The notes below the pieces were generated by a model that was not told the origin of the DNA, did not search any database, and was given only the letters and a program-made list of their open reading frames with translations. Shown here piece by piece: positions 6,489 through 13,200 of a stretch of 16,998 nt of DNA; position 1 is the first letter of the stretch; each line of letters opens with the position of its first letter. The translations under genes and the position numbers were made by a program. Source of the stretch: an uncultured Collinsella sp. (GTDB taxonomy: Bacteria > Actinomycetota > Coriobacteriia > Coriobacteriales > Coriobacteriaceae). The stretch covers positions 1 through 16,998 of the forward strand of contig UQIB01000036.1 of the NCBI GenBank assembly GCA_900541015.1, written 5' to 3'.

Positions 6489-7937
6489 ATGGCAGAATCT
6501 CGTGCGGAGCGTAGGGCTCGTCGTGCTTTGGTGGAGGCGGCTGAGGGGTTGAAAGAGGAGAAATCTTCTAAGAAATCAAAGTCGTCTCAGGATGCGAAGG
6601 GTAAGTCGGTCAAGGGCAAGGCTAAGGCTAAGCGCCCCGGCTCTCGTCGGAGCGAGGATAAGGCATCTCAGACTCGCTCCAAGCGCCCGTATAAGAATCC
6701 GGTTCCGTCTGCGCGCAAGGCCGTTGATCCCAAGTCTCCTTGTTCCATCATGAAAGCTTGCGGTGGGTGTACGGCGCTCAATCGTCCTTATAAGAAGCAG
6801 CTCGCCTCCAAGCAGGCTGCTATGGAGGAGCTTTTTGCTTCGCTTTGTGAGCGTGAAGGCATTGCCGTAGATCCTATTCGTGGTATGGGTGTCACCCTGG
6901 GCGACCCGGGCAAGTATCCTGCGCCGCGTGGCTTTCGTCATAAGGCTGCCACTCCGTTTGCTCCTGGTAAGGAGGGCGCTGTCCGCTGCGGCTTTTTTGA
7001 GCGCGGTTCGCACAGAATCGTTGCTGTGCCCGAATGTCCTGTCGAGGCGCCGGGCGCTCGTCAGATTCTCAACGGCATCGCGCGTGAAGCTGAGCGCCTG
7101 CACATTCCCGCCTTTAACGAGGACAAGCATCTGGGCTTGCTCCGCTATGCCGTCGTCCGCTGCGGTTGGCGTACCGACCAGGTCATGGTTACGCTCGTGA
7201 CCGCCCAGCGTGACTTACCGCATGCACAGGAGTTCTTTGAGGCCGTCGCGGCGCTCGATCCGCATATCGTCACCGTTGCCCAAAATATCAATGGACGTCC
7301 CGGTAACGCCATCTTGGGTGAGGAGACTCGTATCGTCTATGGCGCCGAATGCATGCGCGACCAGCTGCTCGGCTGCGAATTCGACATCTCCCCCACCGCG
7401 TTTTATCAGACCAACCCGCAACAGACCGAGCTGCTCTATCAGCTCGCTATCGACGGCATGGATTTGCACCAGGGCGATGTGCTCATGGATGCCTACTGTG
7501 GCAGCGGTACCATCGGTCTTTGCGCAGCTAAAGATGCCCAGAACAAGGGTATCGGCATCATGCTGCTCGGCGTAGAGCGCAACCCGGCGGGCATTGCCGA
7601 TGCACGTCGCAATGCCGAGCTCAACGGCCTCACCCGCAGCGCTTGGTTTATGGCTGACGATGCCACCGACTACATCCTAGATGCCGCCGACAACAACGAG
7701 CGGGTCGATGTCCTTTCCATCGATCCGCCGCGCGCCGGCTCTACCCCCGAGTTCCTCGAAGCTGCCTGCGCGCTTAAGCCGCGCCGCATCACCTATATCA
7801 GTTGCAACCCCGTGACTCAAGAGCGCGACCTGCATCAGCTTCTCGACGGAGGCTATCGCCTGCTCAAGATCACGCCCGTCGACATGTTCCCTCACACCGA
7901 CCACACCGAAACCGTAGCGGTCCTCGAACGCCGCTAA
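6489..7937 (+). CDS. rlmD: RlmD/RumA-type 23S rRNA (uracil-C5)-methyltransferase
   Basis: This 482-residue enzyme transfers a methyl group from S-adenosylmethionine to C5 of a uracil in RNA. Residues 1-80 are a Lys/Arg/Ser-rich extension not typical of E. coli RlmD, probably an RNA-binding tail. The cluster ligands are Cys85, Cys91 and Cys94 (Cx5CGGC) with Cys183 as the likely fourth, as in [4Fe-4S] RumA. The SAM site is DAYCGSGTIGL (334-344), followed by IDPPRAG (411-417), the catalytic nucleophile Cys439 in YISCNP, and Glu474 in HTDHTETVAV as general base. The exact target (U1939, U747 or both) cannot be told from sequence, so the symbol is by family. The start has GGGG (6478-6481) seven bases upstream. 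It is monocistronic, and its first 80 codons use T-ending codons more than the rest. Confidence 0.9.
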   Translation: MAESRAERRARRALVEAAEGLKEEKSSKKSKSSQDAKGKSVKGKAKAKRPGSRRSEDKASQTRSKRPYKNPVPSARKAVDPKSPCSIMKACGGCTALNRPYKKQLASKQAAMEELFASLCEREGIAVDPIRGMGVTLGDPGKYPAPRGFRHKAATPFAPGKEGAVRCGFFERGSHRIVAVPECPVEAPGARQILNGIAREAERLHIPAFNEDKHLGLLRYAVVRCGWRTDQVMVTLVTAQRDLPHAQEFFEAVAALDPHIVTVAQNINGRPGNAILGEETRIVYGAECMRDQLLGCEFDISPTAFYQTNPQQTELLYQLAIDGMDLHQGDVLMDAYCGSGTIGLCAAKDAQNKGIGIMLLGVERNPAGIADARRNAELNGLTRSAWFMADDATDYILDAADNNERVDVLSIDPPRAGSTPEFLEAACALKPRRITYISCNPVTQERDLHQLLDGGYRLLKITPVDMFPHTDHTETVAVLERR

Positions 7938-7965
7938 CCAACCTCAGTAGATTTTTGGGACAAGA

Positions 7966-7995
7966 AAGGGGGCGACCCGTCTGGGCCGCCCCCTT
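7966..7995. terminator. Terminator between convergent methyltransferase and PHP genes
   Basis: The stem aagggggcgaccc (7966-7978) pairs with gggccgccccctt (7983-7995) around the loop gtct. U-tracts are short on both sides (ttcgctt on plus, ttcttg on minus), so it probably works for both genes. Confidence 0.65.
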
Positions 7996-8015
7996 CGCTT
8001 GGTTTATAAATTCCG

Positions 8016-8837
8016 CTACATCCCCTTGCACAGGTCGCACACGCCGGCTGCCGCCATCTCGCGCAGCAGCGTCTCGCGATCGCGCGTCACGATCAGATCC
8101 AACGGGAAGTGAATCTCGTCGAGCATCTTGCGAGCGTAATCGAGCTTACCAATTGCCATGCCAATGTGCGCATCGGTCGAAACGCCAATGCCCACGCCCA
8201 GCTCGGCGCAGCGCTCGGCGATCTTGCGGCATACGGCCCAATGCTCAGTGTCGACACCGTGTTCAAGACTATGGTTGTTGATCTCAATAATCTTGTGCTT
8301 GGCCTTAGCTGCCAACAGCACCTCGTCGATATCGAACGGCACGCCCGAACGCCCCGTGTGACCCAGCATGAACACCTTGGGGTGCTCCAGGGCATTGATA
8401 TACATCTCGGTCGTCTGGGCCAGCGTCGCGCCCTCGGCAATCTGCGGATTATGCACGCTTGCAACCAAATAATCCAAATTTCGCGTAACCAAATCGAACA
8501 GCGAATGCTGACGGCTGTACGAATCGCCGGCAATATCGAGCGTGACAGGAGTGTCCTCGCCAAACAGGCTTCCGTCCAGCGAAACGATATCGGCCTCGGC
8601 ACCACGCAGCACCAGCACGCCGCTCCAAATGCGCGGCCAGATATCCTGGTTGATAAAGAATTGGTAACTGCGCAGGTCATTGGGGCAAGCCGTAACCATA
8701 GAGCTCAGATGGTCGGCAGATCCGAGCACCTGCAGGCCACGCTCTGCCGCCCAGTACACATTCTCCTCAATGGTCGAATATGCATGCGCAGAGAATATCG
8801 TATGGGTATGAATGTCACAAGAAAGCAGGTAGGGCAT
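8016..8837 (-). CDS. PHP-domain metal-dependent phosphatase (YcdX family)
   Basis: The 273-residue protein is a single PHP domain, the trinuclear metal hydrolase fold. Metal ligands are visible in order: His10 and His12 (DIHTHT), His18 (AHAYST), His43 (SADH), Glu81 (GAEADI), His129 (SVHN), His160 (GHTG), then Asp222 and His224 (STDAH). The spacing, and words such as HAYST, IWPRI, LRGAEADI, IEINN and DFP-like endings, match E. coli YcdX, a phosphatase of this superfamily. The substrate is unknown. Histidinol-phosphatase is a common annotation for relatives, but no his genes are nearby. AAGGAG about five bases before the ATG at 8835-8837, plus a good -10 at 8875, support the start and separate transcription from the aminotransferase gene. 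Confidence 0.88.
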   Translation of the reverse strand: MPYLLSCDIHTHTIFSAHAYSTIEENVYWAAERGLQVLGSADHLSSMVTACPNDLRSYQFFINQDIWPRIWSGVLVLRGAEADIVSLDGSLFGEDTPVTLDIAGDSYSRQHSLFDLVTRNLDYLVASVHNPQIAEGATLAQTTEMYINALEHPKVFMLGHTGRSGVPFDIDEVLLAAKAKHKIIEINNHSLEHGVDTEHWAVCRKIAERCAELGVGIGVSTDAHIGMAIGKLDYARKMLDEIHFPLDLIVTRDRETLLREMAAAGVCDLCKGM

Positions 8838-8874
8838 CAGGTCTCCTTATCTGGCACGGCCGTCGCTTATATTC

Positions 8875-8904
8875 ATTGTACGCATAGCCTTCGATAGTCG
8901 TAAA
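8875..8904 (-). promoter_or_regulatory. Promoter of the PHP phosphatase gene
   Basis: On the minus strand, TTTACG (8904-8899) and TACAAT (8880-8875) are 18 bases apart. The -10 is strong and the -35 moderate. The ATG follows about 38 bases downstream. Confidence 0.5.
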
Positions 8905-8937
8905 ACCACTCCATCCCAAAGACACAACGTCCATGAC

Positions 8938-8968
8938 AACGGGGTCCGGCTTAACACCAAACCCCGTT
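8938..8968 (-). repeat. Short inverted repeat between aminotransferase and PHP genes
   Basis: aacggggt (8938-8945) and accccgtt (8961-8968) are perfect complements around a 15-base loop. It could be a weak terminator for the aminotransferase transcript, but no U-run follows. Confidence 0.4.
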
Positions 8969-9002
8969 TCACGTAAAACATTGTAGGCAGAGCGCTTTAC
9001 TT

Positions 9003-10187
9003 TTAACGATACTCGTCCGCCAACTGTTTCCAAGCGGGTAGCGAATTGACAATCGTTTCGTAGCTCACGCAATAGCCCAGGCGGAACCAACCCGGCATAC
9101 CAAAGCTGTCCGAGGGAACCGCAAGCAACTCATACTTCTTTGCGCGCTCACAGAACGCATTCGCATCGGGCTCCAACGCTTTCACCCATAGGTAGAACGC
9201 GCCATCCGGCTCAACATAGGTGTAGCCATACTCCGCTAGTGCGTCGGTAAGCGCGGTGCGGTTGCGTGCATAGGCCTCAACGTCACTCGGCTCATCGATG
9301 CAGTCGATAATTACGCGCTGAAAGAGCGCCGGAGCGCACACGAAGCCCAGCGTACGGGCGGCACCGGCAACGGCGGGCATTAGACGATCTGCCTGAGGAT
9401 TCGTATTGGGAACAAGGATCCATCCCACGCGCTCGCCCGGCAGCGAAAGCGACTTAGAATACGAGTAGCACACCACGGTGTTCTCGTAGATCGAGGGCAC
9501 CCAAGGCACCTCGGCACCGTACACAATCTCGCGGTACGGCTCATCCGAGATGAGCATAATCGGATTCTCGGGATCGCGCTGAGCGTTGGCCTCGCGCAGA
9601 ACATTGGCCAGTCGCGTCAGCGTGTCGCATGTATATACGGCACCGGTCGGATTGTTGGGAGAGTCAATGATGACGGCCGCCGTCTTATCGCTGATCGCCT
9701 TGAGCACGTTGTCCACGCTCAGCTGGAACGTATCTTCATCGGCGAGCGCCTCAACACACGTACAGCCGGCCTTCTCAATCCAAACGCGATACTCCGGAAA
9801 GTACGGGGCGATAACAATAACCTCGTCCCCCGGGTTCGTAACGGCGTTGAGCGTGCAGGTGAGCGAAGCCGCGGCACCCACCGTCATAAATACGTCTTTG
9901 CCCTCATAGCTCGTGCCAAAGCGGCGGTTGAGCGATTCGGCCACAGCGGCACGACATTGCGGCAGGCCCGGTGCGGGCGTGTAGCCGTGCAGCTGGTCGC
10001 TCGGCAGCTCCAGGGCCTTCTTAATCGACTCAGCCACAGCAGCGGGCGCCGGAACGCTCGGATTGCCCAGCGAAAAATCGAATACGTTTTCCGCACCGAT
10101 CTGCGCCTTGCGCTCAAGGCCATAGCTAAAAATCTCACGGATGATGGAGCTTTCCGCGCCGCGAGCATACATAGTTTCGTTGATCAT
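9003..10187 (-). CDS. Class I PLP-dependent aminotransferase
   Basis: The 394-residue enzyme transfers amino groups between an amino acid and a 2-oxo acid using pyridoxal phosphate, in the cytoplasm. Landmarks are DFSLGNPSVPAP (37-48), the HGYTPAPGLPQCR substrate-loop region (67-79), SPNNPTG (176-182), SDEPYRE (214-220, with cofactor Asp215 and Tyr218), the Schiff-base Lys245 in YSYSKSLSLPGERVGW, and the carboxylate-binding Arg369 in FRLGYC. The length is normal for the AspC-like group, and substrate preference is not readable. The start at 10185-10187 is chosen because AGGGG lies five bases upstream; the frame stays open to 10286 only by reading through the inverted repeat at 10252-10303. 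It precedes the PHP gene by 165 bases. Confidence 0.92.
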   Translation of the reverse strand: MINETMYARGAESSIIREIFSYGLERKAQIGAENVFDFSLGNPSVPAPAAVAESIKKALELPSDQLHGYTPAPGLPQCRAAVAESLNRRFGTSYEGKDVFMTVGAAASLTCTLNAVTNPGDEVIVIAPYFPEYRVWIEKAGCTCVEALADEDTFQLSVDNVLKAISDKTAAVIIDSPNNPTGAVYTCDTLTRLANVLREANAQRDPENPIMLISDEPYREIVYGAEVPWVPSIYENTVVCYSYSKSLSLPGERVGWILVPNTNPQADRLMPAVAGAARTLGFVCAPALFQRVIIDCIDEPSDVEAYARNRTALTDALAEYGYTYVEPDGAFYLWVKALEPDANAFCERAKKYELLAVPSDSFGMPGWFRLGYCVSYETIVNSLPAWKQLADEYR

Positions 10188-10211
10188 CTGTTCCCCTTTC
10201 GCATAGGCGCT

Positions 10212-10217
10212 ATTGTA
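10212..10217 (-). promoter_or_regulatory. Candidate -10 element of the aminotransferase gene
   Basis: Minus-strand TACAAT lies 24 bases before the ATG at 10187. The expected -35 position reads CGGCAC, which is poor, so this promoter may need an activator or rely on other contacts. Confidence 0.4.
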
Positions 10218-10251
10218 CGCTTTAGCCGAGCAAAGTGCCGCAGCAATGTTA

Positions 10252-10303
10252 ATTGGGGACAGACTTAAATGCGTGAAAACGCTCATTTAAGTCTGTCCCC
10301 AAT
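10252..10303. repeat. Inverted repeat with perfect 20-bp arms, GGGGACAG type
   Basis: Bases 10252-10271 (ATTGGGGACAGACTTAAATG) are perfectly complementary to 10284-10303. The 12-base centre contains gcgt gaaa acgc overlapping the arm end, so the whole unit can form one long hairpin. It sits between the ftsH terminator and the aminotransferase promoter. It has no U-run and belongs to neither gene. GGGGACAG...TTAA hairpins of this sort recur in intergenic DNA of many bacteria, which suggests a dispersed element (from memory, not checked). Confidence 0.85.
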
Positions 10304-10326
10304 CAACAGATGGCCCAATATCGCTC

Positions 10327-10362
10327 AAAAAAAGCCTCCGCAGGTTTCCCCGCGGAGGCTTT
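10327..10362 (-). terminator. Terminator of the tilS-hpt-ftsH cluster
   Basis: The minus-strand stem aaagcctccgc (10352-10362) and gcggaggcttt (10331-10341) is perfect over 11 pairs and runs into seven T residues (10333-10327). It starts 12 bases after the ftsH stop. Confidence 0.9.
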
Positions 10363-10373
10363 CGCCACAAAGA

Positions 10374-12503
10374 CTATTTGTCGGCGTCGGTGTCGGCACC
10401 GGCATTGACGGCATGGTCATCGTCAGCACCATCGGATGCGGCTTCGGCATCCTCCTGCATGGCCGCCTGCGCAAAGGCCGCGGCATCAGCCGCCAGCTCC
10501 TCCTCGCTCATACGAGGCGCGCGCTTCTTGGTCGGCATGCCGGCCGCCTTGGCATTGCGCTCCTCCTTGGCCGCCAGGATATCACCCTCGCGCTCAAGGT
10601 AGGCATCCCACTCGTTGTCGAGCAGGGCGTTCACGGCGTCGCCTTCGACGGTCTCGCGCTCAAGCAGCACCTTCGCCATCAGATCGAGCTGATCGCGACG
10701 GGCGTCCAGGATCTCGACCGCACGACGATGGGCCTCACGCATAATGCGCTGAACCTCGATATCGATGCGGCGCGCCGTCTCCTCGGAGTAATCCTGGTGA
10801 TCGGCGTAATCGCGACCAAGGAACACCTGATGTTGCGCCTCGCCAAACACTTGCGTGCCCAGCTCCTCGCTCATGCCCAAGCGCGTGACCATCTCGCGCG
10901 CCATCTTGGTTGCGCGCTCCAGATCGTTGCTCGCGCCCGACGTAATGTCATCGCACATGAGCTCCTCGGCAACGCGACCGCCCAAGAACACGGCAAGCTC
11001 GTCGAGCATCTCGTTCTTGGTCTTGAGGAAGTGGTCCTCCTGCGGAAGCTGCAGCGTGTAGCCCAGCGCCTGGCCGCGGCTGACGATCGAGATCTTGTGG
11101 ACCGGATCGGAGTGCTCCAGGATGTGGCCCACCAGGGCGTGACCGCTCTCGTGGTAGGCAATCGTGGTGCGCTCGGCCTCGGTCATCACGCGACCCTTGC
11201 GCTGCGGTCCGGCAATCACGCGCTCCATCGATTCCTCGACCTCGTCCATCGAGATCACGGAACGATGACGGCGAGCGGCCAGCAGCGCAGACTCGTTGAG
11301 CAGGTTCGCTAAATCGGCACCAGTAAAGCCAACGGTCATCTGGGCGAGCTTCTCAAACTTAACGTCCTCGTCCATCGGCTTGTTCTCGGCATGCACGCGC
11401 AAAATCTGCTCGCGGCCCTTCACGTCCGGACGGTCGACCGTAACCTGACGGTCAAAACGGCCGGGACGCAGCAGCGCCGGATCCAGAATGTCGGGGCGGT
11501 TGGTGGCGGCGATCAGGATGACCGACTCGCTCTCCTCAAAACCGTCCATCTCGACCAGCAGCTGGTTGAGCGTCTGCTCGCGCTCGTCGTGGCCGCCGCC
11601 CAAGCCGGCTCCGCGCTGACGTCCCACGGCATCGATCTCATCGATGAAGATGATCGACGGGGCCTGGGACTTGGCCTCCTTAAAGAGGTCACGCACACGG
11701 CTGGCGCCGACACCTACGAACATCTCGACAAAGTCGGAACCCGAGATGCTAAAGAACGGCACGCCCGCCTCGCCGGCAACGGCCTTGGCCAGCAGCGTTT
11801 TACCGGTGCCCGGAGGGCCAACCAGCAACACGCCACGCGGGATCTTGGCGCCCAGCTTGCGATAGCGATCAGGATCGCTCAAAAAGTCACGGATCTCCTC
11901 GACTGCCTCGTCCACGCCGGCAACGTCTTCAAACTTGACCTTGGGGCGTGTGGCCTCGTTGGTCTTGGCGTTGGTCTTGCCAAACTGCATGTTCCTGTTG
12001 TTGGCGCCCATCATCTGGCGCATAAAGTAGAACATGATGGCGATAAGGGCGATCGTCGGAAGCACACTCATCGCCAAGTCGCCCCAAAAATCGGGATCGT
12101 TGGTGTTGACGATGTACTTGGTATCGGGGTGCTCCGCCATGAGCTCGGCAAGCGAATCGGAGCCGACATAGGTCGAAGAGAAGCTCTTGAGCTCGCTCGT
12201 ATCGCCCTTGTCCTTCTTCGTCTTCCAGTAATGACCCGTCACGCTTCCGTCTTGAACCGTATAGGTCAGATCTTCGACGCGATCCTGCTTGATGGCGCTC
12301 ACCATCTCGCTCGTCGCGAGCTTAACGGTATTGCTGGAATTGGCAAAGCCGGAGCCCATGTTAAAGAAGGCGTAGCCCAGAAGCGCGCAAGCCAAAATAA
12401 AATACAGCCAGCCCGTACGCGTGGGCTTCTTGCCTCCGGGCATCCCCGGGATCTTTGGGTCCCGGGGAGTCTGGGAATTGTTATCGTTACGGTCGTCGGG
12501 CAT
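10374..12503 (-). CDS. ftsH: ATP-dependent zinc metalloprotease FtsH
   Basis: The 709-residue membrane protease degrades misfolded membrane proteins and short-lived regulators as a hexamer. TM1 is about 32-49, an extracytoplasmic domain 50-142, and TM2 about 143-161. The AAA+ domain has Walker A GPPGTGKT (229-236), Walker B IIFIDEID (284-291), the pore motif around MFVGVGASR (261-269), and the second region of homology TNRPDILDPALLRPGRFDR (335-352 or so). The zinc site is HESGH (451-455) with Asp527 in SNDLERAT as third ligand. The C-terminal 50 residues are acidic and Ala-rich, a long tail compared with E. coli FtsH (644). The ATG at 12501-12503 comes one base after the hpt stop (TAAgATG), indicating coupling. 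GGAGG lies twelve bases upstream, unusually far. Confidence 0.98.
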   Translation of the reverse strand: MPDDRNDNNSQTPRDPKIPGMPGGKKPTRTGWLYFILACALLGYAFFNMGSGFANSSNTVKLATSEMVSAIKQDRVEDLTYTVQDGSVTGHYWKTKKDKGDTSELKSFSSTYVGSDSLAELMAEHPDTKYIVNTNDPDFWGDLAMSVLPTIALIAIMFYFMRQMMGANNRNMQFGKTNAKTNEATRPKVKFEDVAGVDEAVEEIRDFLSDPDRYRKLGAKIPRGVLLVGPPGTGKTLLAKAVAGEAGVPFFSISGSDFVEMFVGVGASRVRDLFKEAKSQAPSIIFIDEIDAVGRQRGAGLGGGHDEREQTLNQLLVEMDGFEESESVILIAATNRPDILDPALLRPGRFDRQVTVDRPDVKGREQILRVHAENKPMDEDVKFEKLAQMTVGFTGADLANLLNESALLAARRHRSVISMDEVEESMERVIAGPQRKGRVMTEAERTTIAYHESGHALVGHILEHSDPVHKISIVSRGQALGYTLQLPQEDHFLKTKNEMLDELAVFLGGRVAEELMCDDITSGASNDLERATKMAREMVTRLGMSEELGTQVFGEAQHQVFLGRDYADHQDYSEETARRIDIEVQRIMREAHRRAVEILDARRDQLDLMAKVLLERETVEGDAVNALLDNEWDAYLEREGDILAAKEERNAKAAGMPTKKRAPRMSEEELAADAAAFAQAAMQEDAEAASDGADDDHAVNAGADTDADK

Positions 12504-12504
12504 C

Positions 12505-13053
12505 TTACGAATAAACCTCCGGTTTCAAAATGCCCAGATACGGAAGGTTACGATAGCGCTCGGCATAGTCGAGGCCGTAGCCCACCACAAAGGCATCGGG
12601 GCAATGGGTTCCAACATACTTGGGCGTGATGGCCGAGACGCGGTCCTCAACGTCCTTCCACAGGAAGGCGGCGACCTCCAGAGAAGCGGGCTTGCGGCTC
12701 TCGAGGTTCTTCATCAGATACTTGAGCGTCAGGCCCGAGTCCAGAATGTCCTCGACGATCAGCACGTCGCGACCGCGGATGTCGATATCCAGGTCCTTAA
12801 TGATACGCACGATACCCGAGGACTTCACACCGTCGCCATAGCTCGAAACAGCCATGAAATCGATGTTGGTCGGCAGCTCGATCTTACGCATCAGGTCGCC
12901 CATAAAGACCACGGCGCCGCGCAGGACCGCAATCAGCACCAGATCCTTACCCGCGTAGTCGCGAGTAATCTGCTCGCCTAGGCGAGAGACGATACCGTCG
13001 ATATCCTCCTGCGTGAACAGAACCTTCTCGATATCCGGATGTTGAGAAGCCAT
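12505..13053 (-). CDS. hpt: Hypoxanthine phosphoribosyltransferase
   Basis: The 182-residue cytoplasmic enzyme makes IMP (and often GMP) from the free base and PRPP in purine salvage. The PRPP-binding signature VLIVEDILDSGLTL is at 97-110, the loop with the conserved LRG is at 44-46, and the flexible-loop region SSYGDG is at 70-75. The purine-recognition end GYGLDYAERYRNLPYLGIL is at 158-176. Length and order match bacterial Hpt. AGGG lies five bases before the ATG at 13051-13053. It sits between tilS and ftsH, one base from ftsH, in the gene order widely conserved in Gram-positive bacteria. A promoter-like TAGAAT in the 147-base gap after tilS suggests that hpt-ftsH can also be transcribed on its own. 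Confidence 0.97.
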   Translation of the reverse strand: MASQHPDIEKVLFTQEDIDGIVSRLGEQITRDYAGKDLVLIAVLRGAVVFMGDLMRKIELPTNIDFMAVSSYGDGVKSSGIVRIIKDLDIDIRGRDVLIVEDILDSGLTLKYLMKNLESRKPASLEVAAFLWKDVEDRVSAITPKYVGTHCPDAFVVGYGLDYAERYRNLPYLGILKPEVYS

Positions 13054-13109
13054 GACAACCCTTTCTTGTGCTTATCGCCCACACACCGCCGTATGGACGC
13101 GAACTACAC

Positions 13110-13149
13110 ATTCTAGCAGCGCACGGGGTAAATTTACCAGCCCGTGCGC
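13110..13149 (-). promoter_or_regulatory. Internal hpt-ftsH promoter with palindromic upstream element
   Basis: Minus-strand TGCTAGAAT is an extended -10 (TAGAAT at 13115-13110). Immediately upstream, gcgcacggg (13119-13127) pairs with cccgtgcgc (13141-13149), and inside these arms GGTAAATTTACC (13127-13138) is a perfect palindrome covering the -35 position. It could be an operator, or a U-less terminator for tilS. Confidence 0.45.
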
Positions 13150-13200
13150 CATCAGCGCGGGAATACCGTCAACGTCGCACAGAATAGCAGGCGTGGGACG

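Noticed and set aside
10188..10286. 33-codon upstream extension of the aminotransferase
   Set aside because: It would encode part of an inverted repeat and the promoter region; AGGGG precedes the ATG at 10187.
10269..11312. 347-codon plus-strand ORF
   Set aside because: It begins inside the inverted repeat, crosses the ftsH terminator and runs antisense to ftsH.
11391..12629. 412-codon plus-strand ORF
   Set aside because: It is antisense to ftsH and the hpt end; its length follows from the high G+C of the real genes and it has no recognisable domain.
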